This document shows positions 56,166 through 64,000 of a DNA stretch of 64,000 nucleotides, piece by piece. Position 1 is the stretch's first letter, and each line of letters opens with the position of its first letter. The notes below the pieces were generated by a model. The model searched no databases, was not told where the DNA came from, and saw only the letters and a list, made by a program, of their open reading frames with translations. The DNA is from Rhizophagus irregularis (Eukaryota > Glomeromycota > Glomeromycetes > Glomerales > Glomeraceae): assembly GCF_026210795.1 (NCBI RefSeq), contig NC_089449.1:2604001-2668000 (forward strand), read 5' to 3'. The position numbers were made by a program, and so were the translations under genes.

Positions 56166-56501
56166 TTATGAAATGACGACCATAGCGTCGCCTCCAAAAA
56201 ATGGTAGCCGGATTATTTTGCCGGTTCTTTAGTGTTAGGGTTAGGATTAGGGTTGGGATTAGGGTAAGGGGATTAGGATTAGGATTAGGGTAAGGGGATT
56301 AAGGGTTAGGAATTCGTCACATAATGTCACACCCTAACGTTTCTTTAATTTTATAATTATTCTGAGGACTTAGAAAATTTTTTATACGTAAAGTACTAAA
56401 TGTCACGTATTATTTATCACCTCTCAATAATATATGTAACCCGGCAAATTAGAACCGGCTACCATTTTTTGGAGGCGACGCTAGGGTGGTTGTTATGAAA
56501 T
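56166..56501. mobile_element. MULE-type MITE, 318 bp, carrying telomere-like repeats
   Basis: The element runs 56175-56492. The inverted repeats share a perfect core TAGCGTCGCCTCCAAAAAAT followed by GGTAGCCGG, about 30 bp. Exact 9-bp target-site duplications TTATGAAAT lie at 56166-56174 and 56493-56501, the length typical of Mutator-like elements. The interior (about 56232-56312) is an array of TTAGGG, TTAGGATTAGGG and TAAGGGGATTAGG variants. Confidence 0.88.
56232..56312 (+). repeat. Interstitial telomere-like TTAGGG-variant array
   Basis: About 12 degenerate hexamer/heptamer units: GTTAGGGTTAGGATTAGGG, then TTGGGATTAGGG and TAAGGGGATTAGGATTAGG. It lies inside the MULE-type MITE, not at a chromosome end. 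Confidence 0.85.
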
Positions 56502-57355
56502 AGTGTGTTATAGCAACTCCGATAGATAACGTAAATTCCAGTAGGCAGTGCTGAAGTGCTATCACTAGGTACCCAAAAGAATGACTGTCATTATAAACTA
56601 ACAAGTATAACTTATTGTGTAAATGGTGCTGAACAGGGGATAATCTATAAGCTCATTAAATATCGGCATTCTATATGCATTTATTTGTGAGTTTTTAAAT
56701 CTGTTAAATATTTATATTAAAAAAAAATTGCGTTAAAGTGAAGGGTTAATATGTACAGTCAAATAAAATAATCAATATAATTCTTGTAATAAAATTGTAA
56801 CCAGACATACAACATTTGAAGGTGAAGAATGAGAGCTTTTCTAAAGAACCAAATTTCATATTAATTGATTTATTAATAAATGCGCCCAATACATTTATGT
56901 ATAATTTTAAATTTGAAAATCAATATTTCAACATCATGTAGTGATGATTCAATTATTCGAAAATTAAATTCTCATATAAAATATGAATTATTTCCGTGTT
57001 TTTACAAAGATCTCGTATTCCATCTAAAAGGAGTGTGTCATTTGCTATTTATACTCTTAACTATGGTAAAATGCTACGTTGCCACATGAAATTTTGATTT
57101 TATCCTATCATTGTTTTATCCAAAATTTTAAATTTAAACGAAAGTTTATTTATAAATTTCTCAACAATCCTTTAATGAACGAAAGTAACTAAAATATTTT
57201 GATTTGGCCCCGACCGGTTCGAATCAACTCAGGATAATTATCCGATTCTTCGAGCAGGGTATAAATCCGTATAATCCCTGTAAATTATGAGCGCGAACAT
57301 CATTTTATTTACAAGGTAAAAATTATTGTTTATTTGTGAGACTATTAAACATTAA
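56502..57355. other. Intergenic
   Basis: No gene supported; a 69-residue frame at 56880 lacks coding character. Confidence 0.45.
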
Positions 57356-57475
57356 ACAAGCGTTTCAGGGAGCAGCGGCAAAAGATGTGTCTGAAATCAA
57401 AATATTCGTACGTATGTTTGAAACCTTGGTGGAAGAAGAATTTTTTAAAAAAATGATCAATAGTATTTATCCTTA
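57356..57475 (+). other. Possible orphan terminal exon
   Basis: The frame reads QAFQGAAAKDVSEIKIFVR then MFETLVEEEFFKKMINSIYP and a TAA. The composition is clearly protein-like against an A+T-rich background. No upstream exon was found. The hAT-type MITE inserted 6 bp beyond the stop. Confidence 0.25.
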
Positions 57476-57480
57476 AACGG

Positions 57481-58198
57481 GTCGGGTATAGGGATTGGAA
57501 TCGATTCCCATTATTAGAATCGATTCTAAAATCGATTAATCGCGATTAATCGTTTCGCAAATACCGATTTTTTTTTATACTATTTATAATAGGTGTGTTT
57601 AAATCTTCCCCAGTATCGCCAGAAAATTTTTTCACCCCCACGTGACCCTAAATAATTTGTCACCCGTGTCACATCCCTCCACTTTCTCATTTTTTATAAG
57701 TATTCTGGGGACAGAGATTTTTTTCGGTGTCTAAAATCCTATTCGTCACACGTTATTCGACACATGGTTAATTTCTTAATTCCAGCCAAATCTCATAATG
57801 CCGGCCAAAGTCACGTGGGGGTGAAAAAATTTTCTGGCGATACTGGGGTAGATGTGTGTTTAAACACATATCACGTGATTACAAAAAATTACAGTGATCG
57901 ACGAACAAATTTCCTTTTTGGAAATTTGTACAACCTTGTGCGATAGCAACTTGAATTTTATTGGGAGATAAAATTTCCTTTTTAGGAAGTTTGTGTTCCG
58001 TCACGTGATTCGCGGGCGGAATTATGAATTTGGCCAAAATTAACTATTATGAACAAATAATAATTTACGGTCAAATTAACGAAACTGCGCCACAATAAGT
58101 AGATTCGATTTTTATTCGAGATTCGATTTAAAATCGATTCTTATCGATTTTCGATAGTTTCGATTTTAATCGAATCTTTTCCGATCCCTAGTCGGGTA
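57481..58198. mobile_element. hAT-type MITE, 702 bp, second copy of the TAGGGATTGGAATCGATT family
   Basis: The element runs 57489-58190. The left end is TAGGGATTGGAATCGATTCC and the right end is complementary, ending TCCGATCCCTA. Exact 8-bp target-site duplications GTCGGGTA lie at 57481-57488 and 58191-58198. ATCGATT motifs cluster at both ends as in the copy at 35508. A second MITE is nested inside. Confidence 0.9.
57595..57864. mobile_element. Nested MITE with perfect 39-bp TIR and probable 9-bp duplication
   Basis: CCCCAGTATCGCCAGAAAAT at 57608 begins a 39-bp inverted repeat whose exact complement ends ACTGGGG at 57848. GTGTTTAAA occurs at 57595-57603 and 57856-57864 and may be a 9-bp target duplication (Mutator-like). 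The exact outer edge is uncertain by a few bases because the right side has extra TAGATGT. Confidence 0.75.
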
Positions 58199-59000
58199 CA
58201 TCATTGATACTTTGTTGGCGATAATTGAAAAATTTAAAGAATACCATAAAGACAAGTGAATTATAATTTATAAATATTAAGTTTATTCTCAGTTTAATAT
58301 AATTATAAAGAATACAAACTGGCGCGTTGGTATTACATAAAATACTAACCGTTTGAGTAATAGAATTTGACGTTACTGAGTATAGTACCATATCCTCTTG
58401 AAAAATTTGAAAACATTTACCGTAATTCTATTGAGATTCATTTAAAGGTTTAATAATCAATGGCTATATACTATGTTAGACGGTAAATTGCAACAGTTTC
58501 GTAAGGCACAAATGCGAAGTTATACAGAAAATTTTTCATGATGTTTTACGGATTTGAATCATTGTAACAATTTATATTTATAATTGCGGTCTACAAAAAT
58601 TAGAACTCGAAATTCTTAAAATGTAAAAAAGTCAGATATTTTGAACATAGCGTAGACTTTAATATTAGGATTAACATCAAAGCACAATGATATATGAAAC
58701 GAACTGTCGAAGTATAAATCTTTATTATTATTATTTATAACATAAATATTGGAATAATATTTCTGCAATTATATAATTTATTATTTATGGTAATATCTTT
58801 TATTTTGAAGTTGAAATATTTATTTTCATTTATTCTTAATTGTAATCAGATTTGATGATTTGCCAAACTAGTATACGATTACTTGTGTGGATATTACGAC
58901 CAGATGGCTCACTTATTATCGATAATCGATATTATAAAATACATACTGCAATTCCACCGTTAAGAGATATTTAATGATAATTCATCTTTTCTCATCTTGA
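58199..59000. other. Intergenic
   Basis: Nothing recognised. Confidence 0.5.
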
Positions 59001-59250
59001 AGTTCTGAAAAACTCGGTAGTTACTTCACAATCGTCGTTACATTCATTGTTATCATAACATCAAGATATTCCAAGTTCTACTACTGCTGGTAGTAGTGGT
59101 AGTAATGATGGTATTAGTAATATTGGATATGATCGTGATACTGGTTATTTTCATAAAAAGATCATATTTTCCGTGATTTTCATTAAATTATATGCATTCT
59201 CATATTTTAATAAATATCTTGATATAACCGTTTTTATGATCGGTCAATGA
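59001..59250 (+). pseudogene. Ser/Gly-rich exon relic
   Basis: One frame reads HLEVLKNSVVTSQSSLHSLLS, a TAA, then HQDIPSSTTAGSSGSNDGIS and NIGYDRDTGYFHKK. The low-complexity Ser/Gly stretch (AGTAGTGGTAGTAATGATGG) is coding-like but stop-containing. Unidentified. Confidence 0.25.
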
Positions 59251-60169
59251 TTGGAAATCATATCTAGGACAGGACAAATCATGATATACTCGTTTATTAT
59301 TCACTAAAATTTGATTTGTTACACTCTCATAATCGAATGCTACTTCAACCATATGATGATGGTAAAATTTATATATAACGGAGAGTCAGAATAACGAAAG
59401 TCTGTGATGCGATAAAATATTAATTCAGTCTTACTTTATTCTCTGCTGCACCTGATATTTCACGGAAAAGTAACGCTGTTGGCTTACATACAGGCCATGA
59501 CTTAAGTTAAATCAGTGCTAAATATTTAAGGAAAAGCCTTATTGATAAATAAAACAAATCGTAAATAATTTGTCAGATAAATATCCTTAAATAATAATAC
59601 TTTATACTATAAAATGAGCTATTAATCAATAAAAAAATGTATATAAATATCTCAAATAATAAATCAATTTTAATCACCACAGATTCTTCTTTTTTAAAAA
59701 AGTAATATTGGTACACCCCGCGTTTCATATAAATGTTCTCCATGCACGCCATTCACAGTTAGGAAGATACAGTTCTAAAACGGTTCCACGCAATTCTCTT
59801 TTGATTCAACCATTATTTATCAAATAATTGTACCACTTAATCTCATATAAAGTTTTTCTTCTCAAGTGATAATTATAAAGATTTTCTAAATCTTCTATCT
59901 GTAACGGTGTGTGAGCCCTTATGAAGTCCAACAATTTCGCCGCGTTCAAAAGGAGTACGCTCACGAGTTTCGGCATTTTTTTACAGAAAAAATACTTTAA
60001 AAGAATGAATACTTTTGAGCACCGACTGTAGACGCTATGATCTTTTCCGCAACCACCGCAAGAGGTTTCTTTTATAAAAAAAATATTAGTATGCTTTATA
60101 TGAAAGTCAATAAAAAGAAAAGATGAGATAAAGACGATAATGACGATAATGAAAATGATAATGACAAAG
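59251..60169. other. Intergenic
   Basis: Contains a GACGATAATGA-type simple repeat near 60130-60178. No gene is seen. Confidence 0.45.
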
Positions 60170-60400
60170 ACGACAACGATTCCACCTCGATGAACAAATA
60201 CGTTTTTGAATGCTAAATAATAAAATTAAAAAAAAATTAAAAGAAAATTTTCATTTTAATACAATTAAACTTACTATATCCATATTCTGCATGCTATTTC
60301 AAGTGCAATACATTTCATCATCAGCATACTGCAATAACATTGTGAAACCAAATACAGGATCTAACAAATTTTATATTATTCAGTGTTTATAGTGATATTA
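60170..60400 (-). pseudogene. Kinase exon remnants
   Basis: The minus strand at about 60205-60178 reads NVFVHRGG, the same exon start as the kinase fragment at 55768 (NVLVHRGG). About 60395-60280 reads LLDPVFGFTMLLQYADDE, resembling the beta4-beta5 segment before a kinase hinge. Sequence between and beyond is noncoding. Two exon edges of one decayed kinase gene, or insertion-captured fragments. Confidence 0.4.
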
Positions 60401-62739
60401 TGCACATAAATTAATTAAAAAATAACATTAACAAACATATTTACTTGTAAGAATATTTATTAAAACTACTGTACCTCTCTAATAAATTCTTTCCAGACGG
60501 ATTCGTCAATTCAACTAACGAGCTAATTATTAGAATTTTTAAAGCCGCAGCCATCTTACGACTATTTCACATACAGTACCGCTTTCTCCTTCTTCAACAC
60601 TTATTATATCTGAGAATTTAATATTTAATATGGGTTGTTTCTATTTGAGATTTTTGAGATTCAAACCAAAGGGTGTAAAAATATACAGTAGAAGTCTGGT
60701 CAAATTTTGGACCACATGACCAATTATGTCTTGTACAATTGTATTGCAGTGTTTAAAAACCCTCTAAATAATCTAATAATCTTTTTTTGATGTAATACTT
60801 TTCTAATCATAATTTAGGTCATAGACATTTAGCATAATGTACAACGATTTTAATTCATTTAATCTCATACAGATTTAAAAGCATACAAATACAGCGCGTT
60901 ACATTACACTATATCACGAAATTAATATGAACATATCTCATAACTCATGTCATAAATACGAAACATTGGTTCCCCATATAAATTTAATTAATGATAAGTG
61001 GCTAATTTATACTCACGATAAAATACTATCCGAAATCCCAGAGATGCAACGTTTGTGTATCAATTTTTTGTCATACTTTCTTCAGGTCTAACTTATGAAA
61101 TCTGCGCAATGATCTTTGTTGTTGGCAAGCACACCATTAATTCCGCCTCACCATTTTCAACAAGGTTACGCAAACGGTAAAGAAGCTTTGTGTAGAGAAG
61201 TGAAATTGAAGCAGATATGTTTAAGAGAAACAGACAAAAGATCAAGATCCTGCAAGTAGATATATTAAGTTTCACAAAGCGTGTTGTCCAATGAAAGAGG
61301 TAGAAAAAATCATTCTCATTTGATCTTGTTGCTTATACTGTCCTCAACCAAGTTAAAGAATTATGATTGATTCAAAATTAGATACGAAATTGAAAATAGA
61401 AGTAACAGTAATAAATAACCTGCTTGAAAAATAATAATATAACTTACGCGATGAATTGATACTATGTTCGCAAAGATGGAACTTAATAATTCGCGTGAAA
61501 ATCCTTTTTGATTTTCACAAAGTCTTTGCAGTTAAGCGTGTTGAGAAAAATAGTGATATACAACTAATTGAATTCATTCCAAATTTAATTTGCATCCAAA
61601 TGTTTTATGTCTTATTATTAATAATTTAATCCTGTGACCCGATTTTAAATGGGTTCTTCGTTGTCATTGTTCGTGACACTGCAAAAACGTAGTTAAAATG
61701 GAAAATAACGTGGTAAAAACTCTCTTCATTCGGACAATGAACGAGAACATTTTATAAAAAAGAAGCTGCAAACATCAACAATGTTCTAGCCGTCCTATCA
61801 AGTAAGCTCTCAATGAAACCTGATTGAAAACTGAAACGAGCTTAAATTAGTATCATATGATTCGTTTGATACCCCATAAAAAATTATTTTTATAGAGATG
61901 GGATGTTACTTTAGCATTTTTTTCAATATCTTTTCGGCTTCTAAACTTCTCAAACTTACCTCTAATACACAGTTGAGATAACAGATCAGTGAGTTGACCG
62001 TCTCATTGAAGTTATCAGATAATTTATTATATTACATTTTCCCTTACAAGAACTTAAAGTGAAGAAGTACGAACGCTTCAGTGTATAGTATATATAGTAC
62101 AACACAACCTAATACTTACATCTTGATAACGTGCTAAATCGCTAATAGCTAATTTATAAACATTACTTTGAAAGTAAACAATAATTAATTTTCTTTGCTT
62201 TATTCTATCCGTAGAAATTTCTTCAAGGTAGTTTTAACAGACTTCCGAAATATCTAAAAAGTCTATGAATCAGAATGTATCGTTATATCCCTCGTTATGT
62301 AAAATCATTTTCATCTAATACACGTTGATAACCGTTCGTTCAGTCATTATATACTTTCGTGTAATAATAAAGTTCCTTGATGTAATTTCACTCTCTTGTT
62401 TGTCTCAGACTTATCTCGGAGCCTTACCTTTAAAACCTGCAATAATCCAACTTTTTTTACACCATTACATTAATGTTTCGACATTTATAATCATCATAAA
62501 TTCTTAATTCTCCTCCCGATACTCTGATGGAATATATAATTTAACGCGATTCCCCGAGCAATTCCATATTCTACACTTCGGATTTAAAAAATAGGAATGT
62601 CCCCCTTGATTTTGTTATTAATAACATAAATCCTTAATTTTGATTAAAAAAACCATATTTTAGCAAAATATTATTCATTTGAAACTATCAAAACAATTAT
62701 ACTTCTTTTTTAAAAAGACAAGAATTCAGAAGTGTTACG
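60401..62739. other. Intergenic
   Basis: Long stretch with only short A+T-driven frames; no domain, repeat or inverted termini recognised. Confidence 0.45.
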
Positions 62740-62747
62740 TATAAATA
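62740..62747 (+). promoter_or_regulatory. TATA box (TATAAATA)
   Basis: ACGTATAAATAGGCG is a textbook TATA context, 38 bp before the ATG of the small ORF at 62785. It could also serve the MYB-like gene further downstream. Confidence 0.45.
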
Positions 62748-62784
62748 GGCGTGAGAACTTGAGCTATCATCAATCCAACTTATT

Positions 62785-62982
62785 ATGAGTTTGATGAGTC
62801 ATCGTAAAACATTATACCATGTGACAAAAATTTATAGTTTCACTGCGCCAGAATTTATTTTACTTTTAAAAGTAAATCATCGAGAGGCTTGTATCAACGT
62901 TTTTCTTGCGACAAAAAAACTATCATCATTTACCAAAATTTTAATATCATCGGCTATACAAACTTTTTTTCAGATTATTTGA
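62785..62982 (+). CDS. Small unidentified ORF downstream of a TATA box
   Basis: 65 residues starting MSLMSHRKTLYHVTKIYSF. It contains PEFILLLKVNHREACINVF and ends in a phenylalanine-rich segment. No signal peptide or known motif. Support is the well-placed TATA box and fairly normal composition; it ends 53 bp before the MYB-like start, so it could instead be 5' leader. Confidence 0.3.
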   Translation: MSLMSHRKTLYHVTKIYSFTAPEFILLLKVNHREACINVFLATKKLSSFTKILISSAIQTFFQII

Positions 62983-63035
62983 TTTATTTCTTTTCTTTTT
63001 TCTTTCAAAAGTTTTAGTAACTAAAATTAAAAAAA

Positions 63036-63497
63036 ATGTCTGAAATTGATTCGAAAAAACGTACCAGAAGTAAAACCAAAAATGATGATGTTTCGTTAAA
63101 TAAACCTCAACCTAAAAAAAGTCGTGGCAAAGCAATTAAAAAAGAAATTAAAGACGAAAACCCGCCTGAATCTGATGCGCCTCCAAGTTTAGAAAATAAT
63201 AACGAAGTTGAAGGTGTCAGCAGTCAAGGTAAATTAAATTGCTTAAAATTGCTTTACGTAATTTTCATTCAGCTTGATTGATGTTTAATTAAAATTTTTT
63301 TAGCACAATCGAAGAAATGGACACCGGAGCAACGGTTACAGTTAATTGAAGCAGTTCTTAAACATGTTAAAGTACCTTGGGACGAAGTAAGTAATGAAGT
63401 TGATGGCGGGAAAAATGGGAAAATGTGCTATGATCAATGGAGAAGAAAAATTGTACCGGGTTTAAAAACCTACATCAACTCTGATCATGAGCATTAG
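63036..63497 (+). CDS. MYB/SANT-like domain protein
   Basis: Exons 63036-63228 and 63304-63497, 128 residues. The first exon is a basic, lysine-rich, probably disordered and nuclear-targeting segment (KKRTRSKTK, PKKSRGKAIKKEIKD), then an acidic/Pro stretch. The second exon is a single SANT/MYB-type helix-turn-helix repeat: KKWTPEQRLQLIEAVLKHV, PWDEVSNEVDGG, CYDQWRRKIVPGLK, with three spaced tryptophans. This predicts a small DNA-binding or chromatin-associated nuclear protein. It is shorter than typical multi-repeat MYB factors. Intact; the downstream region has an A+T-rich 3' UTR. Confidence 0.78.
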
Positions 63498-63734
63498 GAA
63501 GCAAGAGAATAAAAAAGGAAGTTTGTCATTTTCTTTGTTTTATTTTATCTATCGTAATTATTCTCTTTTTTTTTGTATTTGAATTATTAATTATTATTAC
63601 ACAATAAATTCAAATTTCAATGTATCGATGTTTTTATAAAATTTATAAATAACCTGTACTGAATTTTAAAAATCTTTATTTGGTTAAATATTAATAATAC
63701 AAAAAGAGAAAAGAAAGAAATACAAATAGTTTCA

Positions 63735-64000
63735 TCAATTTAGTGACTTAAACAGGCCATTTGCTTCGTCTGATTCGTTTATTTCTAATTTTTCACCGTC
63801 TTTCAAATTATCTAATTTTTCGAAAAATTCATCACCGCCTTCAATCATCGTGGGTTCAGGAGCTTTGCCATCTTTTTCCAATTCTTTGACAGGAGGTAAT
63901 TTAGTAATCATTTCTATTTTCCTATGAATATATTCAGGTGGTTCAGAACCAATACCGAGCCTTAATAGCGCCATAATATAACCTTGCCTGGCAGATTTTT
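63735..64000 (-). CDS. 3' end of an unidentified minus-strand gene, partial
   Basis: The frame is open from the window edge: KSARQGYIMALLRLGIGSEP, then IHRKIEMITKLPPVKELEKDG. An acidic C-terminus (GGDEFFEKLDNLKDGEKLEI) ends FKSLN-stop at 63735. Its composition and conserved-looking helices suggest a real housekeeping gene whose body lies beyond 64000. An internal Met at 63974 is probably not the start because the upstream codons are also coding-like. I do not recognise the family. Confidence 0.6.
   Translation of the reverse strand, partial: KSARQGYIMALLRLGIGSEPPEYIHRKIEMITKLPPVKELEKDGKAPEPTMIEGGDEFFEKLDNLKDGEKLEINESDEANGLFKSLN

Noticed and set aside
56232-56312. Real chromosome end
   Set aside because: The TTAGGG-like array is short, degenerate and enclosed by inverted repeats and 9-bp duplications, with normal sequence continuing on both sides.
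57205-57240. GGTTCGAATC B-box-like sequence as a tRNA
   Set aside because: No T-arm stem pairing and no A box upstream.

Overview
The window looks like nuclear DNA of an arbuscular mycorrhizal fungus of the Rhizophagus irregularis type (Glomeromycotina). This is inferred from extreme A+T content, short GT..AG introns of about 60-90 bp, transposon density, and gene families (BTB-BACK-TLDc, short F-box proteins, TKL-like kinase fragments, PD-(D/E)XK-like proteins) that I know as expanded there. No database was searched. No rRNA, convincing tRNA, CRISPR or bacterial feature was seen.

Left third (1-20 kb): repeats and transposons. A duplicated kinase C-terminal tail (1-667) is followed by a small MITE, a CATGAA repeat, a 60-bp minisatellite whose units are palindromes (1590-2520) and a 1.4-kb fold-back element (2531-3967). 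Next is a complete 9.47-kb hAT transposon (5053-14520, TSD AATATAGT). A second complete hAT (8255-13829, TSD AAATTAAT) sits in the last intron of its transposase gene. A third complete DNA transposon, P-element-like, follows (14872-19812, TIR about 32 bp, TSD ATTAATGG). A 279-bp CACTG-ended MITE interrupts one of its exons. Each of the three transposase genes can be followed exon by exon, and each has exactly one in-frame TGA.

Middle (20-46 kb): gene-poor DNA with eroded coding relics, small MITEs and tandem duplications. It also holds the first two members of a multi-pass membrane protein family (28265-29245, 39050-40141), an F-box gene (29339-30565, minus) and a PD-(D/E)XK-like gene (32314-33415, minus).

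Right third (46-64 kb): a gene cluster with membrane-family members 3 and 4 (46215-47261 and 51041-52018, both minus), a BTB-BACK-TLDc gene divergent from member 3, a second F-box gene (49913-50722) and a third F-box copy that is a double-frameshift pseudogene (52411-53265). F-box and membrane genes alternate, which suggests duplication of a block. Further right are a kinase pseudogene, several MITEs with exact TSDs (one MULE-type MITE carries a telomere-like TTAGGG array), a MYB/SANT-like gene (63036-63497) and the 3' end of an unidentified minus-strand gene.

The least familiar items are the four-copy membrane family with its F-box/CxxC partners, the P-like transposon with an extra C-terminal domain, and the MITE carrying telomere-like DNA.
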